A stretch of 64,000 bases of DNA. It comes from Odiellus spinosus. Its lineage: Eukaryota; Arthropoda; Arachnida; Opiliones; Phalangiidae. The stretch covers positions 9,348,190 to 9,412,189 of the forward strand of contig OY987236.1 in assembly GCA_963920705.1 (NCBI GenBank), read 5' to 3'. The notes beneath the pieces were generated by a model. The model saw only the letters and a list, made by a program, of their open reading frames with translations, was not told the DNA's origin and did no database searches. Below, piece after piece: positions 10,958-24,042 of this stretch. Position numbers and translations under genes: made by a program. How positions within the stretch are numbered: the stretch's first letter is position 1; each line of letters begins with the position of its first letter.

Positions 10958-13080
10958 TATTTACCATTTCATTTTCCCTTTAATCGTCTAAAATTATACG
11001 CTTTATATTCTCTAAGGAGATATCGAAATATAACCTATTGTCAAAATTAGTCTCAGAATTCAATTCATCCAAACTTCGGCTTCCATCTATGGTTTGATTT
11101 GTTATGTCAGCTACATTCGTAGCCGAAATTTGTACGGACTGATCTATTCTATAATTTGGAAGTCCCCTTTCCGTTGTGGCCGATCCATGGGAGGAATATT
11201 CGATAATTTGTCCCTTACACCCCCCCCCATTACAAAATTAGTCTCGACCTAACACCGACATTCTACTAGTAGCCTATGTACTTCAGTTTGAAATGATATT
11301 ACTAGCTATACTACGATAGCTTGTTACGCAATATTATGTGCTACTCTTTTCCAACACGATCAGTTTGAACAGAGAATATGTTCTAGTAATTCTCGGGCTT
11401 TGGCGCTCTCTTAATTCACTTAATCCTAAATATACAATTCTACGTTTCTCTAGAAAATTTAATATCTCTTTAAGGGTATAATGAAACCTGACCACAAGTG
11501 TTTTTTTTTTTTATTATTATTATTATTCACTATTAAAACTAACTACAAACAAATATTATACTAGCTCTAAATTTTTACCTTATTCGTAAAATAGGCTTAA
11601 CACGAATCCATGGAGAGTTTCATATCTCGCTTTTAAACAGTCTACGACCAATCACGTGAGAGTTGCGAGTTTTATTCAACGAATACAACATTTCAAACTC
11701 GCTTTAACTTTTTGTCCCAATGCTGTTAAAAGGCAAGATATCAAACTATTCCTTGATCCTTGTTAAGCCTACTTTCCAACTAAGTTAAAAGCTTGTAGTA
11801 TAATCTTGGTTTGTAATTTTTATTAGGAAATTAAAGCATATCGTAACGACAATATTATTGAAATTTTTTAGTTCAATCTATGAACTATCAGTGTCATTAA
11901 TTAGAATAATTTAAATATTTAAGTCATCATGGATTATAAATAAAATGATTTATTTAAAGGTATATTCAATCTTACATGAAAAAAGCTTGAATATTTCTTA
12001 TAATTGAAAGCGCATATCTTTTATTAGAAAGGTTTTAATTTAATAATTATTTCAAATGACCCTTTCCCATAAATTTATTTAGTTTTGGTTTTCCTTTAAT
12101 TATTACTAATGATACTAATGATTGAAATGACAATGTTTTTTATCTCGGTTGAAATAATTTGCATATCGTATAATGATTCGGTACCGTATATTATATCTTT
12201 ATATTTCTGACGTAAATTTGAGTCTATAATTACGGCTAATATTAATAACCTATTATTGCATAGTTCGCCCACTTCAAGTCTTCGCTTTTATACAAACAAA
12301 TCTTGATTAATGAATTCCTTTCGACTTGTTAATTACCTTGTGTCATTTGTCATTTTTTTTTAGTTTCGCGACGACCAAGGAAGGGACTTTAAATTAAAAT
12401 CAAAACGTCTCATGGAAATGAGTCTAGATATAAATTACCTTTTAAGGAATTTTTGCTTTTAAAGTGATATTGAAATGTTGTGAAGTTTAGAACAGATGTT
12501 TTTAATTTCAAATATTATCGATAAGCTAGAAATATCAGTTTACTCATAAAATCTTGATTTATTTCACCTAATTGGATAGCACATTTTTACGTAATTAAAC
12601 TAATTATGATTAAAAATCAACCAAAACCAATTAGGACATATTTCAATTCTCAAGATTATTGAATTTGTTGCAAGTTTATTGAAAGATATGATAATTATTA
12701 AATTTAATATTCTTATAAAAAAAAATTAACGAATTCATTATGTAGATTATGACACCGAAAAGCTATTGTTTTATACCAAGCGAAAGTTTAATTTATAAAC
12801 CTGTTAAATATCATTAAATAGTGAGTTCTGAGCTTTGTTTCGATAAGCCAAACTCCATCTATGTAACTACATTTTTATAGAAGTGCGAATTATAACCAAT
12901 TAGTTATTTTAAAAAAAAACTACGCCCAATTTTGAATATTATGACACAATTAATTTACTTACTGTCAGACTTCTATATATAGTTACTTCTGATATAAAGT
13001 GAGGTTCACGATTAGTGTCAAACAAGGGGGAGAATAATACAAACTTCATTATGTTAAAGGAACTCCGCCTTCTATTACAA
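10958..13080. other. Non-coding tract
   Basis: No exon recognised. A single TTAA-AGGG type end begins near 11470, followed by T12 and (TTA)n to 11527. A block with AACAAATATTATACTAG and AAAATAGGCTTA (about 11548-11600) matches one arm of the foldback element at 22513-22792, so this is probably a decayed copy. A C-rich tract lies near 11219-11228. Confidence 0.
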
Positions 13081-13153
13081 AAATTACTAAGCCCGCTTTC
13101 GAAGAGGTGATTGAGGAGATGCGAGAGAAATATATAGAAAAAAAAAAAAAATG

Positions 13154-13167
13154 GTTACCATGGCTAC
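13154..13167. promoter_or_regulatory. RFX X-box-like motif
   Basis: GTTACCATGGCTAC matches GTNRCCATRGNAAC except at one base of the second half-site. It is judged by motif only. Confidence 0.
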
Positions 13168-15910
13168 GCGAAAGTCAAAACCTATCCTCTGATTTTGTTC
13201 GTATACGTGTCTCGCGATATAGCGCGCGTGGTCGTTTTCTATAAACGGCTTCTTGGGTGGAAGTCGCGGTGAAAATGAGGTTATATAGGGGTCAGAGGTC
13301 AAAAGGCGGTCTGTGTATGTTATGAAAAAGCTATAGCTCGACATCCATCTATCCTACAGACATCCAGACAAGCTCGCCGAAAGGAGAAGGAATTTTTTGT
13401 CCCGAAATTTTACCCACGTATACCATCCACTCCTGTTTTCAATTACCGTTTCTAAAACTACTTTTGTCCACTATTAGATTTATTGTTGTGTATTATTCCG
13501 CCTTAAGCTACGCTTTATTACTATCTTCTCGTGATTAAAGGAGAATAGAAAATATACCCGACGATTATTGTAGTCCATCATCCATCAGATATTTTTATCT
13601 TTAGCGTTATTTTCTGTTTGTAAATACAGACAAAAGTTAATAGGATATTTTGGGAAAGTAATTAACATCCATTAGCGTAATGTTTATCGGTAAACTGAAA
13701 GGTTGACGTAATAAGCTCGTGCGAAAAGAAAAAATAATCTGACACCCCTGTTAGCACTACAGTGATTTGGACTCTTCCTCGAGATTTTAAGTTGTAAAAT
13801 AACGAAATTCAAGTGCCATGGCTTCGTAATATTCTTTTCTCTCCAAACTCCAGCACCTACGATCAGCAGCGCTTTGAGAACCTTTTTACGACATTTTTAG
13901 GAAGTTCCATCTATATAGGATAGTCAGTCTTGTCTTGTATAACGTCTTATATCGCCCACTGTTCACCACGCCCAAGATTCTCTAAACCTAGATCTCCTTC
14001 TACCTTTTCATAAAAGGGCGGAGCAGTAATTATTATTCACGCTCCTTCATTCTCGCGTTCCGAAACCCGTACCGTACTACGCGAAATCTAAATGATTCTT
14101 AAAATTATTTAAAGGGCATGCGAAACGAAAAGGGTTTTAATATTTGTATAATGATTTTAAATTTAAATCTGCAAGACGTTTAATTAAAAATAAATTCATA
14201 AATCAGTATTTATTGACGTGTTAATTTAAGAAAGATAATTAGTTTAGAATTCTGAATTATGACAAGTATATTAATGTTAGAATAATAATTAAAAAACACC
14301 CAAATGACATAATCCTAAATTATTACATGAAATTTAATATAGTTTCATTATTATTTAATTTTAATTAATTCAATGCATTCATATCAAAAATTAAAACAGC
14401 TTAATTCATTATTATATTCTGTTTTTAAAGATAATGTAAACTCCAAACATATTAGATTTCTTGCAAAATTAACAGCAGTTATCGAATTCATTTATTTAGC
14501 TTCCTAACAATGGTTCCGCAACTCCCTTATTATTATTCTACTAAGAACGTGGTATTCATTTAAAAGGGTGTACTATAAAAATAAAGAATGGAGTAGAGAT
14601 GTTTGTAGTCGAAGGCTTAAATTAATAAAAAAATATTATGTTGATTTCGCTCTTCCCCTATAACTTTACTCCATTCGGTCTAAATCTAAAGCTCACAATT
14701 CGTGCTACGATAATAAAGCGCGTGCCGCTTCCAAGATTAATAGTTCACTGTTCATACTTGTACGAAATATAGTAGGGCATATGCAGTATAGCTGACAGCG
14801 CGCCCTGGGGGAATAAATCGTGACTTATTGTTTCTGGGGATTAAATCGAGGCTTAACGGAGGGATTTGCGTGGGACCTCGCCTGGCTCGCCACCAAATTT
14901 TCCTAATGCATCATGAATGCGGGTTATACTATACGCAATTCACCATAGAAATATGAAACTCTTTGTGTATTTTGAGTAAGAATTTTAGAGCCGTTTTTGA
15001 ATGGAATTAGTTTTATATTGAAAATTCAGTTATCTATAAAGTTTTGCACACTTTTTTGTGATCTATATAGTTCGTCCATTGGGAGATCAGAGAACTACGA
15101 TACGTCTAATGACGTCACTACTTTCTCTGCCTTCAATTCAGTTACTTTTATGTCATTGAATGGACTATTGGCATTCTTCGAATTGGGCTATTTTTTATGT
15201 TAAATAGTTTAATATGGTGTATTTGAATTATTTTATTCTGTTTTAACTTACATTGGGAAACTTGATCAAGCTCTGTTATCGAGATTTCCCAATGACTTCA
15301 ATAAAATTTCGTGCGCAAGTGGATGTGTCAAAATATTACAAAAATATTTTATAGATGATTCTTTTAACAAGTTTCGTTAATCTATTATAGTCAGGTAGTT
15401 TTCAATGAAGCTGGGGATTTAAAATACAAAGCTTTAATGGAAAAGTTTGATAAACTATACTTTAATCACTTAAAAGATTTCGTATTATGCTTTAATTCGT
15501 GTGGAGATATCCAGAACTTCACTTCGTATCTACTGTAAACTATGGTTGTCTTAAACTATATCATTAACGCGAGCCTTAAGCCTTTAATCCGAATCCATTA
15601 TAGTTTTATCAATTTTTCGTGTTACACGAAAAATGCGAGACTATAATCCCACAAAGTATTGAAAAATATAGTTTCTGATATTTTTTTACTCTACGCTTTG
15701 GTTTAGCGTATGATAAGTCGTTAGAATGTAAAGGAATTAATAAGTTGCATATTTATGATGGTTTTTAAGCTTTAGTTTTTTATCCAGTCAGCTGAGCTTT
15801 ATTTGGGATTTAAAGCCATCATTTATATGGAAATTCGGTACTTTTCGCTTCAAATATCCGCTTTTAAAATTCCCTAACATCGTTAAAAATTGATATGCAG
15901 CGATATGTCG
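13168..15910. other. Non-coding tract
   Basis: No coding exon recognised. It holds an end of the GGCGGATTRATAC family (13458-13512, minus orientation), a CRE palindrome TGACGTCA at 15110-15117 and an 11-bp-armed hairpin at 15609-15632 (ATTTTTCGTGT/ACACGAAAAAT). Pieces with CpGs near 13960-14070 and 14770-14890 contain stops in all frames. Confidence 0.
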
Positions 15911-15924
15911 GTTACCAAGGCAAC
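15911..15924. promoter_or_regulatory. RFX X-box-like motif
   Basis: GTTACCAAGGCAAC carries both half-sites of the X-box (GTTACC and GGCAAC) with a two-base spacer, among the best matches in the window. Confidence 0.
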
Positions 15925-17486
15925 CGTATGTTCAAATATCCCAGATTTCACCAGCTTTCAACACAAAAATGTATTCTTAAGAATAGTTTTACCCGAAATA
16001 TCTATATTGCATTATATTTTGAATAACAGATCGATTTTTAAAATGCTGGTATCGATATTTGAAATTGCGACCTACTTTAATTATTATGAAGAGTTTATCG
16101 AGTAATTCAGTAACTTAGTAAATAATTATGGTCTACTATACAGCAAAAGGAGTAGAATTTTAGGCCTTTAGGGTGCGATTCAGTTATTGGGTACTTTATT
16201 TTCTTATCCGCGATGGCTCTTGATGCCTGGATTGTGTCTTCAGCTCAAAGATATAAGTAAAACCATAGTTTTAACAACTAAGAGCGTGACGTATGAGGGA
16301 ACAGAGTGACGAAAAAATATTTTAAATTATCTATTCATAAAAGAAGGAAAGATCTAAAGTTCTGAAGTTGCACGATTTCTAATAGTATACCAAAATCTAA
16401 GAGGTAACCTCCAAAGCTCTGCCTCCCATTATTCTATACTCTTTTTTATATATTATCCAGGTTTACTGGTTTATTTAAATTGGGTACCGTACCATTTTGG
16501 TACACCCTTTTGAATCTGGGTGGGTGCTTGGGAAAAACAGAATACACCACTAAATGCACCCCTGATAGTAGGCTTCACTCTGCACACGAAAGCGAAGTGG
16601 CGGGAACACTTTTACAGGGGCTGTATATTTACAGTGGTGGAACAAAAACCTTCAGTTTATTAAAGCGATTTCATGATTGCATTTGCTTTTGATTGGTAAT
16701 ATCATGATGTCATACCATCGTTTTAAAGTAGCGAATAATTTGGGGACACTTGTATGTTTTTCTTATTAATGTTTCTGCGCAATAAGTGTTTTAAATTAAA
16801 ATCTAGACCAGATTATGGTATTATTTCTTTAAACTTTAAAATTCAGAAAACTGGTTCGGGAACAAAAAATCCTTATGGTGTTTAAATATAAACCGCAGCA
16901 GGTGTTGTTCAGGAAATAATAAAAAAAAATAGTGTAAAAACTAACCAATCTTTAAATTTAGATCTCGTAGTTTGATAAAAAAAAAGGTGAATAAATCAAA
17001 AAATGACTTTTAAATTAGAACATTTTGTGATGAAAAAAAAAAAAAAAAAATTGTTCTAGGCTCTTTTTCGATTTCGATTAAATAGGAACCCACTATTATT
17101 ATTCCAAGATCGCCAAAATCCGATATGTCTAAAATTTTTCCGTCTAAAATCTCTCTTTACATAGAGCCTTTTTTTTTTTCGGATCAGCTTATCGAAAAAT
17201 CCCAGAAGGGATATCATATCCAAACAAAAAAATGTAGGCCGATATATTTCTTTTCCAGAGGGGAGTTTAGGACCAAAGAATATAGAGAATAGAATAGCGG
17301 GAGGGATCTAATAACACAATGGGAAACCCAACTTTTCCCCTCTTCATACTGTTCCAGATTTTAAAGTATAAGTCTCTTGAAAAATTTAATTCTAAGATAT
17401 ATTTAGATTCATGATACAGATTATCCTGTTAAAAATAGATTTTAGATTTCACTCTGATTTGACATAAATTTGCACAAAGATTTTAA
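15925..17486. other. Non-coding tract
   Basis: No exon recognised. A block near 16605-16630 (GGGAACACTTTTACAGGGGC) resembles 33535-33560 (GAAACACATTTACAGGGGCT) and may be a small dispersed repeat. A-runs lie near 16920-16929, 16979-16985 and 17033-17050. Confidence 0.
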
Positions 17487-17568
17487 ATTTCAATATTATT
17501 TTTCCCATAGATATTTCAGATTTCAATATTAATTTTCCCATAGATATTTCAGATTTCAATATTAATTT
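17487..17568. repeat. 33-bp tandem repeat, about 2.5 copies
   Basis: The unit starts ATTTCAATATTAATTTTCCC and ends ATAGATATTTCAG. Copies begin at 17487, 17520 and 17553. The first lacks one A and has an extra T; the third is partial. Like the minisatellite at 44.7 kb, each unit ends in ATTTCAG. Confidence 0.
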
Positions 17569-19924
17569 GTCATATGTTTTCAAATTTGGAATTTCATTGT
17601 TAATTTCCAATGGAAATTTTGCAAGTTCAATAATTATCCATTATTTTGAATTTTCGGCAACGTACAGGGAATTTTGGCAAGAGTTTGATCTAGCTCTCGT
17701 AAAAATTCACTCTGTTTTAAATGTGATATTTTTGGAAATAAGTTTAACAAAATTTGTTGGATAATTTTCATTTGGGACAAAGATGTTTATTACAATTAAC
17801 CGTCAGATTTTTCAATCTTTTGCTTTGTCTTTTCCAAGACATGCATAATTAATTTACATATCCGCTTCTCTGTCACTTGAACCCTACAAATTCTTGCTCG
17901 ATTCTTGTCTCAATAACAAAATATTTGATTGAAAACGCGCCTTTAGACTTGACCTTGAAAAACAGAAAAAGGCTGAAAAGCGAGTATAAAAAAGTGCGCG
18001 CGCGATGGCTTGTGATGGGGAAGTCCCTAATTACGTCACCCATCCACCATTCCTTTCGGTGCATAGTATAGAGCTTCATAGTTTCTACTGTAGTTTCTAC
18101 CACGCGCCAAAAACTCCCCACCCATCTGCACCCTCTATTGCACTCGCTCGCTGAATCAATTTGAAATTTCAGTAGGTAAAAGCCAATTTTCCTTCCATCT
18201 CCATGAGGTCAAAACCATGCCGTAGTTATAGAGGAGTTCCTATTGCTTTACACCAGTACTGAAAACTGGGAACCGTTTCTGACCATACAGCTCCCAAGCT
18301 CTACGATCGATATCAAACTGGCGAATCAATAATAGGCTGGAAGGAAGTTCTCTTCATGGGATGACGTCATATAGCAGTTTTAAAAGTCTCCCCTCACGCG
18401 CTTCCTTTTATACCAGAACATTCCAGGGTCTAGAATTTCTACTCTAGAACGCACTAGTGCAAAAACTATTTTTTATAAATTATATAGATAGATAGAAGTT
18501 TGAGTTGAATGTACTGTGTTAAAGGAACGCTATACCTCTCATCTCTATAAATTGATTTCTTAGAAATAGAAGGAAATAAAGCTTTGTACCTGCTGAAAAC
18601 TATAATACTGTTAGATTGACTAGGGATTCGAAAAATTCTGAAATAACAGCTCCCTACTGTTTTTGCGAATATAATTCAATCCAATTTTTATATAGGTATC
18701 TATAAATTCAAGCGAAGTTATCTGTGCCTATTCTTAGCATTCCCAATGTAGCCCAGTTTAATTCTTGCTGTAATCTCTAGATGAATCTTAACCCAATAGT
18801 AAGATTACTTTTGAATTCAGTTCGTGATAATGAAGTAATTTAAAAAATTTCTCTTATGGATATAGGCTTAGGGTTTAGTTTCTTATATTTCATTGTAAAC
18901 ACATTGTAATCTTCTTTTAGGCCTAATTACGCTAATATTATTGTAAATTACAACGTTGGCTAGAACTTGATTCGTTGGGAAACTTAGATAAGTTTTTTTA
19001 GATAAGTTTTTTTTCTAGTGTTACGTACAAGATCAATTCCTTAGTTGACCCTTGTAAAAGTACATTGACAAAACTGGGTTTAAAACCGATTTGACTTCGC
19101 TGACAACAGACTTCGGATATAAGGTTCGAGTTGGAAAAGAAAATTCTATGAACCGCGAAGAGGAAAAAGCTATTTTTTTACTACATCTTTTCTCTACTGT
19201 TTTTCATCCAAACCACGTGCAATATTCTTTTAGGCTTTTATCAGTACCAAAATATTCTAGCTCAGGAAAAAAAAATTAGGTTTAGGGTAGTACGTGGTTA
19301 AATTTTTATTCTTCCCAGTATCCCATTTATATATTTATTTTTCAGCAGTTTTTTATTTTTTATTTTACTGATGTGTAAAATAAATGAACTGTATAAACTT
19401 CTAAGTTGAATCAAAATACACCCCGGTTCGGAGTTTACTAGGCCCTTTCTGGACACTGAAAGAGTTATTTGGCTTTTATTACGAATAATGTGGGATAAAC
19501 GTTTGGGGTTAGGCTTAACGAGACTCATCGTAAATAAAAGCACTAAGCCTAAATCGTGTCTAAACGCAATCAATTCACCTGTGGAATTCCCTTGTACCTT
19601 AATGCCGTATAAAGTAAAAAGGTAAAAGTCCTTTATCCGAGTAAAAACGCCAATAGACGCTTAAAAATATTATCCTACAAGCGAGTTTACCCGTAATACA
19701 TTCTCCCCGTGAACCGGAGGAAATGAGGATTTCTCTGATTGGTTGGAATTTACGGCCAATTTTGCCAAGTTTTACGAAAACTTGTGGCAGTCCCTCTAGG
19801 TTGCTAGAGATATTCTGGCAGTCTCTGACTCGGGAATCGGTATACTGTCGTCTGCATTACATTGTCGTCAACTTCGTAACTAGTTATAATACGCTTTATC
19901 CAATACGCTTTATCCATTATTCTT
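17569..19924. other. Non-coding tract with promoter-like motifs
   Basis: No exon recognised. GAGTATAAAAAAGTGCGCGC near 17981-18001 and the CRE-TATA block at 18362-18450 look promoter-like. There is a short duplication of TTAGATAAGTTTTTT near 18985-19015. A 14-bp direct duplication (AATACGCTTTATCC) immediately precedes the hAT-like element. Confidence 0.
18362..18450 (+). promoter_or_regulatory. CRE with HSE-like downstream block
   Basis: A perfect CRE, TGACGTCA (18362-18369), is followed by TTTTATACC (18407-18413) and then AGAACATTCCAGGG and TCTAGAATTTCTACTCTAG (to 18450). The last part contains GAA/TTC half-sites as in heat-shock elements, but spacing is only partly canonical. No transcript start or gene was identified. 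Confidence 0.
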
Positions 19925-20169
19925 CAGGGACGGAAATAAGAAATTTTTCTTATTGGACAAATGTCCAGTAACCCCCCCCCCCCTTTAAAATTCAAAAGTT
20001 ATCGGACATTTAACAAAATTGCCGGACAATGCTACATTTCCTATATTAAAAAGTACTTTTTTTTATCGGACATTTGTCCAGTGACCCCCTCTTAAAAATA
20101 AAAAGTTATCGGACATTTGGAAAATTTATCGGACAAATGACCAGTGACTTGTGCTTATTTCCGTCCCTG
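19925..20169. mobile_element. hAT-like MITE with CAGGGACGGAAATAAG ends
   Basis: Perfect 16-bp terminal inverted repeats, CAGGGACGGAAATAAG and CTTATTTCCGTCCCTG, bound a 245-bp element. Subterminal GGACAAATGTCCAGT and TTATCGGACATTT motifs occur in several copies in both orientations. This is typical of transposase-binding subterminal repeats in hAT elements. ATTCTT lies beside both ends, consistent with part of an 8-bp duplication. A C12 tract lies inside (19972-19983). There is no transposase frame. Confidence 0.
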
Positions 20170-21178
20170 AATTCTTATCATTAGGTAGTCGATGCATACT
20201 CGCTTTGTTTTTAATCAGTGAACTTTGTCCACGACTAACGCTTAAACAATTTTTAACGGAACAAACCGAACCACCTTTGCCAATTAATCGATTCATTTTT
20301 ATTTTAAATCGTTCTCTAAAACCGCGGATAAATTAGAATTCCCTAAAAATAGTTTCCTTTCCTAAGCCTTACAATTTACACTAATAGTTTTGAAGCAGAC
20401 GGAAAAAAAAAACTATAAAAAGTGAAAAAGATAGACTAGGATGGCGCCACGGCTGATCCCTGCGAAACCCTCCCACTTCTTTCGACCCCCTTTTTTAAGA
20501 AATCCTCTACTACTACAGGAAAGAAAACATGCAGGCGAAATATTTTTAAGGGTCTATTGCTCGCTCTCTTTTAGCCAATTTTCCAAAACCATTTCTTTCC
20601 CTATAATGTGTAGTCTCCTATAAAGTTGCTTTCCCCCTAAAAACCGTGAGCCTAAAAGCCTGAAGAAGAAAACTGTTAGGAAAAAAAAAAAAAGTTTCTC
20701 ATAGTGGCCAATATAAAACTACGAAGGGAGAGATCGACTTCTACTCCCGAATAAGTCCGTTGAATGAATGCCTACAAAACGAGTGTGTATGTGAAATTTC
20801 TAAGCTCTCATCGTCTACTTCCCCCAACCTTACTTAATTACTTCAAATAATTCGAACAAAGATTTTATAGAATCAGATTGTGTTTTCAACACCTACAAAA
20901 CTATATCTAATCTAAATTTAGGCCTCTTTTTGTAATGGAAATCGGGTGAAGAATACCCTTGCGCTTGATGAAAACCAATCCTGAGTTTTCTGACGATTTA
21001 GGGAGACCGAGGGAGATTCGCACGTGTTCATTTTCGAGTCCCCTTCCCTATTTTGCACGCGCGCAACTCCAAATGTTCCAATGGATAAGGGGAGGCTGAA
21101 GAGCAGGCCGGGATGAAGATGGGGATGCGGGATTTAGTATGGTTCTCTTATTCAAGATCAGTTTGTAATACAGCGAAA
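20170..21178. other. Non-coding tract
   Basis: No exon recognised. GC-richer patches at 20441-20500 and 20990-21130 were read in all frames. Any open segment there is short and lacks splice context. An E-box (CACGTG) is at about 21021. Confidence 0.
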
Positions 21179-21471
21179 GCTCAACGCGTATTAATACGTA
21201 ATGGTAATTGTCATAGGAGGTAAAAGTAATTTCGCGGGAGACTATTGAACAGGAGTATAGAAGAAAAGGGAGAGAGAAAGAGGGATAATCCTATTTAGTC
21301 CTCCCATCCCTACATCTGGTTGAGATATAGCCAACCTGCATGGCATAGTCTATTTAGTAAAAATTTGTTCCAGTTTTCATCACATGCGAACCTACTTTGT
21401 TCAAGAGGAGTTGGGAAAAACTACTTTTTTCTTTATTAGGCTTAACACTTTGTATAAATCCGCCTCAGTTT
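21179..21471. mobile_element. Full-length copy of the GGCGGATTRATAC MITE family
   Basis: The left end reads GCTCAACGCGTATTAATACG then TAATGGTAATTGTCATAGGA. The right end reads CTACTTTTTTC, then CTTAACACTTTGTATAAATC and CGCCTCAG. The ends are diverged inverted repeats of the family consensus (see 50096-50307). Length is about 290 bp with no open frame. Confidence 0.
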
Positions 21472-22512
21472 TTCACATTAGGTCAACTAGATAAGTTTTG
21501 AAAATTAAGAAACAAGAAGCGATAAGGTTTGTACTTTATGAAAAATCTAATTGATTCTGAGTTTCTAACCATATATTTAATTTCATCAGTTTTCAAACTA
21601 AAGCCAATTCTGGAGCTCATTGATACATTATTTTAAACATATTCGAGATAAAAGTAGTTTTGCAAACATTACTTGTAAGTCTTGATAGTTCTTTCATGGA
21701 GTAAAGTTGAATACAGTAGAAATCTAAGCCCTTGTTGTTTCTATTCATATTTTTCCTGCGTATCTTTCATTCTTTTTATAACGTATCTTTATTCCACTTG
21801 CTTTCGTGTTAAATGGATGCAGTTTAATCTATCCTAAATGATCAAAATCATTGCGAGATCTCTACAAGCACAAACCTATTCTACTTTGGTTTTTTCCTGG
21901 GATTAAGAGGGAAGCATTGCCCTTAACGTTATGTAATCTGTAGGAGATTCTGACTTTATTTTCTGAACCATTTGGACAAAAAGGTCTATATAGCTCCCAG
22001 TATACCCGCTATAAAACTCTGTGATAAAATATCCGATGTATATTTTTTTACTTCCTCGAATTTTCTGTAGTCGTAAGCATTCCTGATTGTGAAGAGTTTA
22101 AAAAGTTGGCATTTTACATTGATGAAGAAGGGACACTTCAGCCTTTAATAGTATAAAATTATAACGATTTTTTTTCATCATAACAACGTTGTTTTTATTT
22201 TACTACATGGTACTTTTTTTTTATGAGTAGAAACCTATTTAGAGATACCGGTATAAGACTTTTACTTCATCGTTATATACGTTGCTATATAACTCTAAAT
22301 TATGTGTGTGTTTTTATCGCGCTAAGCCTTAGCCATATTAATAATAAGGGACTTTATCCGTTTAAGTTGAATTATGAAACGCGGGGGCTTTTATGCTTGT
22401 GCTAGCTGGCTTAGTTTTACGATCTCAGTACAATTTTTAATCCAAAAGAGAAATATGTGTTAAAGAGACCTTTTTCCAAGCTGGAGTAGGTTTCGTTTAC
22501 AATTACCCTTAT
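21472..22512. other. Non-coding tract
   Basis: Nothing recognisable beyond AT-rich DNA and T-runs. The open frame near 22223-22405 has no splice or homology support. Confidence 0.
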
Positions 22513-22792
22513 TTAAAGGTAGAATAACGAGTGATTTACAAAATACAAACAAAGATTAAACTAGAAATAAATTTAAATTTTATCATCAAAATAGGCTTAG
22601 CTGGATTCATGAATATATCCTGAACTCCCCATATAAGAACTATCGAGCAATATCATTGATCGCTTCTTATATGGGGAGTTTAGGTGATATCCATGAATTC
22701 AGCTAAGCCTATTTTTCCGGGTAAGTTTTAAATTTCTTTCTAGTTCAATATTTGTTTTTAAATTTCTTTGCTGTTGGATTAGACCTATTTAA
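22513..22792. mobile_element. TTAA-flanked foldback MITE with TAGGCTTAGCTG arms
   Basis: The outer left end is TTAAAGGTAGAATAACGAG. The right end GGATTAGACCTATTTAA is its diverged complement. Inside, long arms pair: AACAAAGATTAAACTAGAAA, AAAATAGGCTTAGCTGGATT, CATGAATATATCC and CTCCCCATATAAGAA are matched in order by the opposite half. The arms total over 90 bp, with a loop near 22640-22662. Fragments of the same arm occur near 11548-11600 and 32496. Non-autonomous; piggyBac-type by target site (inference). Confidence 0.
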
Positions 22793-23657
22793 AGCTTGAG
22801 GTTTAATTCTGTTGTCATAGTAACTAATATATATAATTCCAAAACTGAATTAAATTTCGTTTTTGTGTTACAAGAAATAAAATCATCCCAATTTATCAAA
22901 ATTCGGTACAATACCAAACATAATATTTCTATGTAATAACATAAACGTTGTTTTCTTGTACACTTTAACAATTTATTACAGTGATAAAATAAAATTGAAC
23001 CAGTGCCTAAAAATAAATTTGTCGGATTTTCGAAATGAAAATAAAACTCGAAAGAAAAACATAAACCTAACTCCAAACGCTTTTAAAAAGAAAAAAATAA
23101 ATAAACCTTACGGTTTCTATAGCTTAAAGATGAAGGAGAAAATAAATGTTAAATTGTTTTTGAAAGTACAGTGACCCGGTGGGCCTTACGGTTTTCTACC
23201 CATTTAATATTTATTCGTACAATCTTCTAAGTTCCCCCACAAAAAAAAAAAAAAAACCCCAAGTCTCTGTAGTATATCTCATAATTTTGAATCTACAAAA
23301 TAAAAAGGGACAAGAGACAATTCTTTTCGAGGCTACGAAAAAGCAAAAGTAAAAATAAAAAAAAAAATAAAGTATTCCGTATAAAATCAAGTGTCTTGTC
23401 CAGTGGTTAAAAGAAAATAGAGAAAAAGCGATTCTCTCGCTAGACGAGCGACCAAAACTCCGTTCCATAAATATCAAGCGAAACACGACTCTTCCTATAG
23501 TCTAAGCCACGCATTCAGTCACCAACACCCTAACTAAGAGAAAAATACTACACCCAAAAATAAAATAAAACGGAACTTAAAGGTAGAATGAAACCAAAAA
23601 ATGAAATTATATAGTATAATATTAATTTATCCTGGCGAATTAACTATTTAAACAATT
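22793..23657. other. Non-coding tract
   Basis: No exon recognised. An isolated TTAA-AGGTAGAATGAAACC end begins at 23577. A-rich runs lie at 23240-23256 and 23358-23370. Confidence 0.
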
Positions 23658-24042
23658 TTAAGGGGAAACTTGGAGCTAAAAATGGAACATCTTGTGAATT
23701 TATTTTCGGAATCACCTTGGCAAAAAACGTATAATGTTTTAAGAATTTTAGACACGTTTTTGTTGTTTAAATTAATTTGTAAATAAATATAAATTCGGAT
23801 CAATCATATTATTTCAGTCTTCAACAGTGCTTGCATTGTCTTAACATTAAAAGAATAGACCATTTAGAGCGATGTTGAAGGCTGGAATATTATGATTGGT
23901 CTGAATTTAAATTTACTTTTATAGAAATTTTACCAAAACTTTAGAAATTAATTAAAACACACCAAAAAAAAAAAATCTCAAATACGATTTTTGGCAATAA
24001 TTTCAAAAGCTGTTCCATTTTTAGCTCAAAGTTTTCCTTTAA
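23658..24042. mobile_element. TTAA-flanked MITE, longest copy of its family
   Basis: The left end is TTAAGGGGAAACTTGGAGCT then AAAAATGGAACATCTTG. The right end in reverse complement is TTAAAGGAAAACTTTGAGCT then AAAAATGGAACAGC. The interior contains a second imperfect hairpin (CAGTCTTCAACAGTGC with GCGATGTTGAAGGCTG) and a block shared with 1955-2046. The foldback at 2845-3036 looks like a deletion derivative of this 385-bp form. No open frame. Confidence 0.
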
